Source of the DNA: Coptis chinensis | Lineage: Eukaryota > Streptophyta > Magnoliopsida > Ranunculales > Ranunculaceae | Assembly (NCBI GenBank): GCA_015680905.1 | Contig: JADFTS010000067.1 | Span: 1-64,000 of the forward strand | Direction: 5' to 3' | Length of the DNA stretch: 64,000 nt | Shown: positions 47,734-58,499 of the stretch, one piece after another | Layout: each line of letters begins with the position of its first letter | Numbering within the stretch: position 1 is the first letter of the stretch | Made by a program: the position numbers and the translations under genes | Notes under the pieces: generated by a model | Told to the model about the DNA's origin: nothing | The model's database searches: none | What the model saw: only the letters and a program-made list of their open reading frames with translations

Positions 47734-50374
47734 TAGTAAACCAAGATGTCAATAAGATGAATCCAGTAAATACAGTAAACACCTAATAGTATGTCTTTGA
47801 AGCGGCAGAAATTATACAAAAAGAAAATAAAAAAGAGAACAGGATGCCTTTGGGTAAACAGAAAAACTACTTTTTATGTGAAGGTTATGATTTCTACCTA
47901 ATAGTATGTCTAGCTGCTTCTATTAGCTCCCATGTAAAATGCATATAATAGTTTTATTAATAGAGATAATCTAATGTGACAGAGGCTCTTAAAAGTATCA
48001 CCAAATGACCACATGCTTCTATTCTAAGGGAATACTCATGAGACCACGATCACCACCTGGAATACTCATTATTTTCAGAGAGACAAATACTAATCGTTAC
48101 ACAAAAAGAATGCAAATATTAAAATTTGGAATATAATCCAATATAGCTTAGCTTGCTCTATTTGGATATACCGATATACTAAAAATCATCGTGAGGAGAG
48201 AAAACCGTGAGAATTCAACATGGGGAAAATGCAACTAACCAACCAAATATCTAATGCAAAACTTCAAAATTCTGAAAACAACAAAGAAACCTAAAGAAGA
48301 ACTCTAGGCTCAACTACCTTGGCTACAATATTAAAGATCTCAATTCCAGGCAAGAACATACGCACGGATGATAAAGCCCAGGCTGCAATGACCTAAATCG
48401 AGTTATTTATGCTCAATGCTATATTAATTTCAATATGCTAGCCTAGAACGGAAACAATAGGCCATATAATCTCGACAAAGCATACATTTAATAGGTTTTG
48501 TAGAATATAGAATAGGTGCCTTAAGCAAGATTCATCGTTCTTTGCTCCACATCGCATTGCACTATGAATGTTCTTAAAGATCATAACTTAAATGTTTAAT
48601 GTGTACATAGTAATTAAAGTCAGACTCCGTTTGAAGTTTACAAAGTCTAATGCAAATCAGCAAAGGTTTTGGGGAAACAACTTGTATAGTGCAAGATAAC
48701 TAACAAAGTTTAGAATTAGTGTGCTTTCACCTTCTTTTACCCTTCACGTAAACCGCAAGCATCATACTTATGCACCATGTCTTGAATCCCCGCAAAGACC
48801 ACACTACCAACTCTAATGTCGCCTTGTACCTGTGTTACAATGTTTTTGTGTTTAAGCTTTCTTCACAACATACATGAGCTAAAAATGAGAATAACCACCT
48901 AGCTAATTTAAAAGCGTTGTAGATGTTCAAGAATTGCAAAGATGAAAACATACCTAAGTTAGTGAGTTTCTTGGCCCGAGTTATGACTTTGTAAATCTTA
49001 AGTGAACTCCGCATGAATACAAAGCTTTTTACCACCATGACTGATGTTACCATTTTTGTCGGTGAGAATGGAAGTTAGAGTCACCCTCCTCAATCTTAGA
49101 TCTAACTTAATCAATCAGATTAAAACTCGGTAAATCATATTTGTCCACCTTTAAACACCACGATAAAGATAGAGAGAGCAAATACAACAAAGATGAGCAT
49201 CGCAGAGAAGGTCTCCAGTTCTAAACCATGACAATGTTGCCAATTCTAAAAGGAGTCTATGCTTTGGCATGAGAATTTGGGATACATGAACTACCATAAT
49301 TCACAGGTGCAAGGGGCAAACTAATAGGTTTACTTCAAACTCCGGGATCAAATGAACTTCATAAAATCAAGATACAACAGGACTGGGACAAACACTGTTC
49401 ACCAAAAGGATTTCCTCTAGTCCATTTTCTATGATACATTATACTCATGTGCCAAATTTTCAATATTTGGATAAGTACAACATTGATCATCGTGGTTGGC
49501 AACTTGGCATTCTACATTTTAGTATCTTTGTTTACAGAAATTCATTCTCTGACTTGATCGATTAAAAACAGCATCAAATGAAAGTAAGCTTACTTGATAT
49601 CAAGGCCTTGGTCGGTCTTGAACAATATCCGATGGCGATGACGATAATTCCAATTACTTCCAATTCTACCCTTGATGAGGTAGGTTCATCAAGCTTGCTT
49701 GGGTCCCCATCTCTTTTTTCTTCAATACCAACAATGGTTTTTCAAGGACATTCTTGATCCGCAGTTCATGGTACCCAACAAAGGAAAGTATAATTCCCCG
49801 AAAAAAGAAAAAAATTGAATCGCTTAATTCGACGAATCAATTTGGATCCCCCATTTTCAATCAAACACCTTTACCATACCCAACCCCAATTCGACGACCG
49901 GATGTTATTAATTAATATATTGTAAAGAGATGTTTTCAAGAAAAATGAAAAATTAAGACTTTACGAAACGAAGAGCGCAGAGGCGACCAATTTCGAGGTT
50001 TTGAAGACGATCTTGAAAAGAAGGTTGAACTTCAACTACGCCTTGCATTTCTCACGATTGCCCATTCTGCACACAACTTCGTAAATAAAATTTTGAAAAT
50101 GAAACACAAACGCGGAGTTGGAGGCATTGGACTCGGAAGGGAGATCGAATACTCTATTCGTTCTCAAGGATGCGAGAATAACAATAATATTTGTAAATAA
50201 ATCTTTGAAAATCGGACACACATGTTTTTTGCTCTCAAGGAAAAAATCCTATAACTAATCAATTCCAAATGCAGATTATGCAATAACAAGAACTAAAAGA
50301 CTTGATGCAAACAACATATAAACAAAAATAACAATACATGCAACTTTAAGTCAAGGGAAGTGAAAGTATATTAC
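47734..50374. other. No secure gene; possible exon relics
   Basis: Minus-strand stretches such as VIAAWALSSVRMFLPGIEIF (about 48310-48400), SVMVVKSFVFMRSSLKIYKV (about 48965-49050) and LEVIGIIVIAIGY (about 49620-49670) look like exon pieces. I cannot assign them to a family or join them. The remainder is AT-rich. Confidence 0.35.
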
Positions 50375-50845
50375 GCCTTCTTTCCTTGTGCAGGGACTTC
50401 AGCCTCAAATCGACCAATACTCTTACTTTCCAAATCCCAAATCTTAATCCCATCTTCCGTCCAAGCACATAGCCAATACCTATTAGGACTAAAACAAAGC
50501 GCATAAATAATCCCACCAAAGATTAAGCAAATACAATCTCTTCCCTTCACCCAAATCCCAAAGCAAAGTCACCCCATCCTTCCCAATCACTTGCACAAAG
50601 CGACCCCATCGTGAAATGTACCCAATCGTATTCAAATAGCCAAGATGACCCGGTAAGTAGATTTCAACTTACAATTTGATAAATTCCAAACCTTCAGCAT
50701 CTGTCCCGTCCCACGCCGCAAACAATCGTGGGATTCTCCACAAAAGGAGAAAACTTTACACTCTTTCGACCCAATTACTATGCCCATCGACTTCTTGAAT
50801 TATGTACTTCCATTCACCCAAATGTATTCCAAAGCTTAATAGTCT
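50375..50845 (-). pseudogene. RACK1 WD40 scaffold fragment
   Basis: From high to low coordinate the minus strand gives TIKLWNTFGEWKYIIQEVDG, then NWVERVKFSP, MLKVWNLSNCKLKST, a GHLGYLNTI-like stretch, [17 protein letters not shown] and [14 protein letters not shown] in shifted frames. The last part reads [20 protein letters not shown] and AQGKKA. These are WD repeats 4 to 6-7 of plant RACK1, the ribosome-associated scaffold of the 40S subunit. After QGKKA the sequence has a GTAATA donor-like word, but the last exon is not found below. The first three repeats are missing and there are several frameshifts. Confidence 0.82.
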
Positions 50846-51402
50846 TTTGGAAGATTTTAGGAAGATTTAATTGAACTTTTCGCCAAGAGTAGTAGAAGGA
50901 AGCTTCTTCAAAAGTGCTCATTTGTTGGACTTGCAGTTCCTAAAAAGCATGCTTCAAAGTCATTAAGAACACTTCGGAGGAGGATATTACGAGAAAGCGC
51001 CATCTTGAGAGAGTTTGAATTAATGATGAAGGTGGTGGAGATATCCTCATTGTGTGGTTATCTTCAAATGCGCTTCTTCTTCATCACTTGATCTCTCAGA
51101 TTGTGGTAGGAAACTAAGAAATTATTATCCTGTTCTTGAGTTCAATTATTTTGGAAGAAGAATGAGAGAGAGAGTTTGAAAGAATAGAGATAGGTTTTTA
51201 ACTATTTTGGGCTACTACGGTACGAACAATTGAAATAGTAATCAGTAGAATTCATTTTTTTAGATAAAATCTGATGTGTCAGTATGAGAGAAAAAAAAGG
51301 GGCTGACGTGGGTCACTGGGAGCATTCTCCACTACTGAGTATTAATGGTCTTTGATGACAAATATGATTCTTCAGGTCCCGCCAAAATTAAATAACAAAC
51401 GG

Positions 51403-51410
51403 CACGTGTC
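51403..51410. promoter_or_regulatory. ACGTGTC (ABRE/G-box-like) motif
   Basis: CACGTGTC, a plant bZIP/bHLH binding word, about 2.3 kb upstream of the URGT start codon. Presence alone does not show function. Confidence 0.3.
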
Positions 51411-51627
51411 ATGCCAGCAAGTATCAACTCTTATCTGATGATCTAATGGCATGTGATTTTGGCCTTTTATTGCATGTGGTTTCACTTTCGCCTAAAGTTC
51501 AAAAATTGTTGCAAGCCTACAAGTGACACCAAGTGCCAGCTTCTTATGTCTTCTTGCTCGCCGTCGCCGAAACATATAACTTTGGCACTTAAGAATCAGG
51601 ACCAACGGATTAATTTTGTGAAATTCT

Positions 51628-51637
51628 GACACGTGTC
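51628..51637. promoter_or_regulatory. Palindromic G-box GACACGTGTC
   Basis: A perfect 10-bp palindrome with the CACGTG core, about 2.1 kb upstream of the URGT start codon. Confidence 0.35.
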
Positions 51638-53543
51638 AAATGTATAAGAAGAGAGTAAGAGACAAACTACGTGAGGAGGACAATGCCGGAAACATGGTTG
51701 GACGATGGACGGCAATTAATTGGGGCAAAAAATTGATACTAAAATGAAATTGATTGACGTTGACTAGTTTTGACCTATCTGATCTAAATTATGCGAAGTT
51801 GATGGTCAAAATATGTGCGCAATTATTTGTAAATCTAGAGCCAATTTCAGCCTTCCATTCTTCATGTTTTTTTTTCCTGTTTAAATTAATTATTAAATAC
51901 AGATAGTTTGTCTTAATTTTATATGGTCCTTATTCCAAAAGCACCATATTGGTGAAATGTCATCATCTTTCTAGAAAATAAGATTACGAGGGATTGAATT
52001 TTAAAGAAAATAATGCTAAACCTTGACAATCTGAAGAACAGGTTTCATTCTTCGTATTAATAAGAAAATCTTAATGCAATTATGGGTCTTAATGATTTAA
52101 TGCCATTATCTTACAAGGAAATACTGATTCAGAATTTTATTTTCTCTGTCCTTTTTAAAGTTTCTACCCGACTTTTCGTTTTGGGGAATTAGAGGTTCAA
52201 GGCTTCAACCTGACTTCGGGTTGGATTTGGCCTTTGGTTTATAAGTTTTGGATTGGGTAGGGGAGCTGGGAGGAAAAATGAAACCTGACAAAAAATGATA
52301 GCTTATTTAATTGGTTTGAGAGCAAAAACAAGTCAATCCATTTCCAAGGGAAACTAACAAGAGACACACTTTAACCCTGTGAAAATCGTAATGTTATTGA
52401 CTTATATATAAATTACGTATGGAGTGCGCCAATTCAACCTAAAGGGCCGGCGTTCTTGAACGCCTCACCAAATTATATATATACGTTTCATATTCAATCC
52501 CACCCCACACACACACCATGACACCAATATGAGGGGTAACTGGGTAAGTGCTTAACACGGTTTTCATCTCTAATTTACATTTACCTCATACTAATTTTGA
52601 GCACTTGGGCTTAGCCACAATTAGTTTGCCTCACCAACTTTTTTCAAAATACTCGTAATATTTTTGGCCCCTAAAATATAGCGATTATTACAATGTTATA
52701 AAAATAATTAGTTTATAATTTAAGATGCAAAATGGGGATAGAATTGTCTAAATAATTTGTATTAATAGAGACAACTTAATCTAAAAATTGGCCCACGCCA
52801 CCAATAAACTCAGCTTTATCTTTATAGTATATTATATTTTATCCCCTAAAATATGATAAATATTACAATAGTATTGAACTGACTCTATTGTAATTTAAAA
52901 TAAAAACTAAGGACAAAACCGTTCAAAGTGGTGCGAACGGATTTGCCATGCCCAAATGACTCACTTGCATACCCCTCGTTACATGATAGAATAGAATAGA
53001 TGGAATGAATCCAATGATAAAAAATGACTTGGTCCATTTAGTCCATATTGGATGTTGCTATGAAACTAGTAGCTATCTTGTACCAACACAGAATTATTAA
53101 TGGACAATTACACTTTTCTTTGGAATCAATAATGAAAATTGGAATATTCTTTTGAAACTAATATGGCTGCCAAGCACTTAATTTGATTGGAGTTACCGAA
53201 TTGAATAATTAAAGAAAACACGCTTTCCCAAAACAGTGACTAGTAAATTTCTCGCAAATGTTGTTAAGTTGTAACACACATTTTGGTTGTATTATTAAAT
53301 TGCTAGCTAGCACATCTTTTTAGGATTATCTCTATAACACTTTACTGCAATTAATTAGTCAAATCATTATATTCGATTTCAACATTTCAATTGGCAAAAT
53401 GATTTTGTTAACGAAGGAGGAGAGTTGGCAAGAAAACGTTTGTTAATGGAAAGACAAAATCCAAAGTAGACATACACACGGTGTTAAACTCTTTATTATT
53501 TACGTAATTAATAATTAAAATTATTAAAAAAAGAAATTTGGCT

Positions 53544-53550
53544 ATATATC
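53544..53550 (+). promoter_or_regulatory. Candidate TATA box of URGT gene
   Basis: TATATAT about 190 bp before the start codon, followed 30-40 bp downstream by a CT-rich stretch (CTTTCTCTCTCATC) typical of plant 5' leaders. A second TATAAAAG-like word at about 53677-53684 is closer to the ATG and less likely. Confidence 0.45.
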
Positions 53551-53733
53551 AAAAGGCAAAGACGAGAAAGAAGGAGACTTTCTCTCTCATCACTACTAGT
53601 CTTTTATTTATCTGTACTGTTTTAAGGAAGTTATTATTACTTGTGTAGTTGTTGTTCAATAATAATATAATAATAATATAAAAGGAGTAGTAGTAACCGG
53701 AGGTTAGAATAAGAAAGAGGGGGGGGAATTGAG

Positions 53734-56700
53734 ATGGAGAGTGAGAAGAGTGGAGAGAAGAAAACAGGAGGAGTATCAGACGTAGGAGCATGGGCAATGA
53801 ATGTGGTTAGCTCTGTTGGTATTATCATGGCTAATAAACAGCTCATGTCTTCTAACGGTTATGCTTTCAACTTTGGTCAGTCCTCTTATCTCTATCTATT
53901 TTAATTTTTTAATATTGTTTTAATCAGATCTGTTATGGATCTGCTTGATTTGGATTAAGTTTTTAGAATAATTGAAGTTACTCGTATTATTTTTGTTTTT
54001 GGATCCCAATCAGATTAGATATGCTAATTTGTTTCAATTGAATTAAATCCAATTCAATTTTGTTAATTCTCGTGTTTATTAGAATTTGCCTTCAGTTTTC
54101 ATGTACTAATTGCGTGGGCTCGAAATGATATCATCTAGTATTCAATTTGGTTTATGTTTAATTGATGGCAATATTTTTTTTCCAGCTACAACTTTAACCG
54201 GGTTTCACTTTGCTGTGACTGCATTGGTTGGTATGGTATCGAATTCTACCGGTTACTCTACCGCGAAGCATGTACCTATGTGGGAACTTCTTTGGTTTTC
54301 CATTGTTGCCAATACATCAATTACGGGGATGAATTTGAGTCTCATGCTCAATTCTGTTGGATTTTATCAGGTTTGCATTAACACTGTAAATTTTACAATC
54401 GACACTTTATTTTGCTTGTCGAAATTGTTCTTGCTCACTGATTGTTTTCCATTGTATTAATTGCGTAGATTTCAAAACTAAGCATGATCCCAGTTGTTTG
54501 TGTAATGGAGTGGATTTTACACAACAAACATTACTCAAAGGAGGTGAAAACAGCTGTGATTGTTGTTGTTGTGGGTGTTGGTGTCTGTACCGTGACAGAC
54601 GTAAAAGTAAACGCAAAAGGGTTTATTTGTGCCTGTGTAGCAGTTCTTTCTACATCCTTCCAACAAATTGTGAGTTCCTTATTTTATCCTGCATTTCTTA
54701 CTTTTCTATATTCATATTCTGTGAACATAGATGCTTCATTTGTTTTTGGTCATATACCTTGAATTTTCACCTTGATGCAGTTATCTTTATTTACTTTGTT
54801 CATATGTCGGTGTTATTTTGTTTCACACACTATTTTATCAATTTTATTTGAAGACATTTTGGGTTTCTAGAGTTTAGCTACCCCGACGCAAGTTGGGGAA
54901 TTCAATTGGTGTGCATTCCTAAGATGAGTAGCTCAGGTCAATACCTGTTGAATAAGGCTAGTGAAGATGGTTTTCTTCTGTAGTGCTCACATCTTTTTAT
55001 TTAATTACTGAAGGAGTGCCGTTTTCTAGTTGCCTTTTGATTATGGTTTGGATTTTGACCAATTTAAATGTCATGGACCATGGCCTGTAGTGAACATCCT
55101 TGTCATAATGCGGGAGGCCATCTGATTTGAATGAAATATACTCGTTTACTGAATGCTGCTGGTGTCTTTCTCACTTACTCAGTCCATATGTTTCTTTTCT
55201 TCTTCTCACTCTTTTAAGATCTTTGACATTCATGTTTTTATAGGTCTAAGTTACAAATGAAAATCATCTCTCTCTCTCTCTCTCTTTTGCCCTGTTTTGT
55301 TTTTGTTTTAAATCATCTGTAGTTCTATGTCCTCTGAGATCCTTGATCAACATGATATCAAGTATGTCAGATTCTTTCTAAATTATTGATAGAGCCAAAG
55401 TAATATGGAATGCAAGAATGGAAACTTAAGTGGTGTCTGATGTGATAGAAAGAATGTTATAGAATTGCACATTCTTTGTTACTTGGAAACTGGTATTATC
55501 CTGATATATTGTGATACCTGTTGGTTTTGGGTCTTTGATACTGAGTTGTCATTGATCCTTTATGACATAAGTCAAAGGTGGAACCTGTTGCATACCTTTA
55601 TTAATTGATCCTCAGTAAAGTTCCTGTCAAGCTCTAACATAGGACTCCTCCTACACCTAGAATAGAGGGAATGTTCTAAGTTGATTACTAACTTCTCAAT
55701 GAAAGCCATTCTGAAGCAGCATATCATTTGCAAGGAGTGTCTTATATGGACCGGCCTTTTCCAGTAGGTGATGATAAAGAACAGCCCATAATGCTAGGTA
55801 TTGGTATCAGAGCCTGTTCTATATTAAAGGAATATGATGCTAGACATCAACATGGATAAGGCATAAATGAGATACGAAAGACCCATAATCCATTAGAAGT
55901 TGTTTTTCTGATGGTTCTTATCATGTACATCTTCTAAGTTATTGAAAACATAAATTTTGTTTATCCAAACTGTCACCTCCCTTACGTTCGTGTTCTTGTC
56001 GTTCATTGGTATGTCCTTTGTTGCTGATTGAAGTAGTACCGGGGGTGCAAGTCCTGCAAAATATGTTTTGCTGAGGGAGCATGAGAGTGAGGCAGTTACT
56101 GAGTCAAGGCCTTCTTCACTGTAAAGAAAGCAAGCTCAACTCTTCCCACACATGGGTCATGTCATAATTTGTTAGGTTTTAGTTAACTCGGTGAGCTACA
56201 GTGATTTCTGTCCAATCAGTATTTTTGAGATGACTCGTATTTGAGAAGGGTCCAGCACTCCAGCTAGATTATGTTGGAAGGGAGTCCTTGGACCAGACTA
56301 CTAAAATTGCGTCAACCTATCACCCTCAACAACTTAAACGTTTGTTACAGGACTTACTGTTTTAGCAATTCTAAGAGCAGTTAGAAAGATGATAATCAAT
56401 ATGAACGACAACAAGATGAACATAAACATTAACGTAGTGAAGTCACAATTTAGATTAGCATGATATCTTTATTTCAGAAGATCTTCACAAAAAGGGAAAT
56501 GGGCTTTGCTTTGGTCTATTTCTCTCCGAGTAGTTCATCATCAACACGGCTCTAGAGGATACTCTAGACTCATTAGGGTACTCAAGTAAGTGATGTCTTA
56601 CGCCTTATACCTCTCAATTGTCAATTCATAGTAGAGGAAAAAAATTTAAGATGTAAAGATTGTCCAAAAATATTTTAAAAATATGAAGTAACTAATAGTA

Positions 56701-57804
56701 TGTCGCCATATGTTGTACTCAAACATTTTCTTATTTTTTTTGAGTATGTTACTATAGATTAGATTTATATTGTGTGGACTGTGTATAATGAAAATGTATG
56801 GCCAGGTTGTGATCATAAACGTGGTTTATAGCATTGCAAGATTTTGACCCATAAAATATGTAGGTGGATATAGGAACATGTTTTACCTTTACTAAAAATA
56901 AATAATCAAGTTAATGTTATATTATTATTGTGTATAAGCATGTGTTTTGTTCGAATCTCAACGTGAGTCCTGCTTTGCAAAGTTTCTCTCCAGTTAATTG
57001 ATTGGACTCTATATAAACGTGCTTTATCTGATTTTTCGTGGTTGAAAACTTGCTCAGTTAATTTTGAATGCTTGAAGAAAAGTATGATAAGAAACTCTGG
57101 TAAAATTAGAACCTAAATTTCACTTGGAATGTGGTCAAAACCAATTGCAACCAGAAATGGTTTGATGTGTGCTTGTTCCTGATTTGGTAAATCTGGTGTG
57201 ATGCAGTCAATCGGCTCCTTGCAGAAGAAGTACTCAATCGGGTCTTTCGAATTATTGAGCAAAACAGCTCCAATACAAGCTCTCTCACTTCTCGTATTTG
57301 GGCCTTTCATTGATTACTACCTTAATGGTAATTTCATTGCAAACTACAAGCTGACTACTGGCGCTACTGTAAGTCTTCTATCTCTCTCTAAACCTTAAGA
57401 TACCTCAATCTGTGTTTCACCAGTAAACAACTATTATTGTTTATGTGCAGCTATGCATACTCGTCTCTTGTGCCCTTGCCGTATTCTGCAATGTAAGCCA
57501 GTATTTGTGCATAGGACGATTCTCGGCCGTATCCTTCCAGGTGTTAGGCCACATGAAAACTGTATGTGTCCTTACATTGGGTTGGTTTCTGTTTGACTCG
57601 GCTTTGAGTTTCAAGAATATACTTGGGATGGCTGTCGCAGTTCTTGGCATGGTCATTTATAGTTGGGCAGTGGAGATTGAGAAGCGGTCCAATGCCAAGA
57701 TCCTAACAAAAGAGAGTTTAACAGAAGAGGAGATTAGACTTTTAAAGGAAGGGGTGGAGAATGTCCCTATCAAAGACGTGGAGCTCGGAGAATCGAGAAG
57801 CTAG
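53734..57804 (+). CDS. URGT: UDP-rhamnose/UDP-galactose transporter (URGT family)
   Basis: Five exons with GT-AG introns: 53734-53875, 54186-54370, 54469-54669, 57207-57368 and 57451-57804. They join in frame to 347 residues with no internal stop. The protein starts [10 protein letters not shown], has [20 protein letters not shown] at residues 14-33, ATTLTGFHF just after exon 1, and [18 protein letters not shown] near 258-275. That last segment holds the Lys-Thr pair (266-267) of the NST-KT group. The tail ends [10 protein letters not shown]. The sequence matches Arabidopsis URGT1/URGT2 almost continuously. Family members are Golgi antiporters of about ten membrane helices; they bring UDP-rhamnose and UDP-galactose into the lumen in exchange for UMP, for pectin and other wall polysaccharides. 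Intron 3 is 2537 bp and holds a retroelement-like primer site. Which URGT member it is cannot be decided here. Confidence 0.95.
55802..55813 (+). promoter_or_regulatory. tRNA-iMet primer-binding-site sequence in URGT intron 3
   Basis: TGGTATCAGAGC is the exact complement-type primer site used by most Ty1/copia elements. It lies in the middle of the oversized intron 3. I could not find a second LTR or a pol domain in the intron, so this may be the edge of a decayed LTR. Confidence 0.5.
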
Positions 57805-58476
57805 TTCAGTGATCTTTTGCGGCAGAAACTAATGTGTTTACTGCTTCCAATTTCATCCTTGTTTCTGTTTATACTGCTATATCTCTGTTGCAGAAATACA
57901 GAAGATGGATGGAATCCTCCCCACCAGTTGCTCACTCACAGCTGTTGTAGGAGCTGTATCATTAAGTTCATCAGAAATTTTTGTGCAAAAAAGCCACATA
58001 GCAAAGGTTTCAACTTTCATGGAAGGGGTGGAGAGATGTAAAACAGTAAATTTTTTTCCCTGTTCTTTTAAGTTTATATAGGACATTTGCCGTTCCATTT
58101 GTTTACTTCCCCAGGGTGTCAAGATGAGATTGCCCTCATATTATGAACTTCACCTCTTCGTTTAATTTAATTGGATTGATAATTTATTAAATTGATTTCC
58201 GAATGTAGTATGGTTTTTGTTGTATTTCTGCTAAAGTATAGGAACATTCGGAAACTTCTCGTCCTTCTCTTCACTTTTTCATTCTTGAGGGGGTTTTATT
58301 GTTTTAGATACCAGATTCTCAATGTAAAGGGAGAGACAGAAGTCATTCTTTTTAGGACTGCCCTGGTCTGAGATGGGAAGATGGGGACCACAGGGATGTA
58401 TCATGTTGCGCCTTTATTCAATCAGAAAATTATTTGTAACGACAATGTCGCCATTTGAAATCAATAAGGCCCAATC

Positions 58477-58482
58477 AATAAA
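58477..58482 (+). promoter_or_regulatory. Candidate poly-A signal of URGT gene
   Basis: AATAAA about 670 bp after the stop codon, following T-rich 3' UTR-like sequence. Plant signals are loose, so an earlier site is possible. Confidence 0.4.
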
Positions 58483-58499
58483 GTGATCTAGTCGTTTGA

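Larger units (their letters stand above)
50846..53540. other. Intergenic region upstream of URGT gene
   Basis: No coding sequence recognised. Contains two ACGTG elements (51403-51410 and 51628-51637) and otherwise AT-rich promoter-like DNA. Confidence 0.6.

Noticed and set aside
53549-53846. Minus-strand open frames over URGT exon 1
   Set aside because: They are antisense shadows of the well-supported plus-strand exon and its 5' leader.
54498-54851. Plus-strand Cys-rich 117-codon frame
   Set aside because: Out-of-frame shadow of URGT exon 3 running into intron 3.
56950-56962. tRNA B-box-like GTTCGAATCTC
   Set aside because: No matching A box, acceptor stem or cloverleaf upstream; it sits in URGT intron 3.
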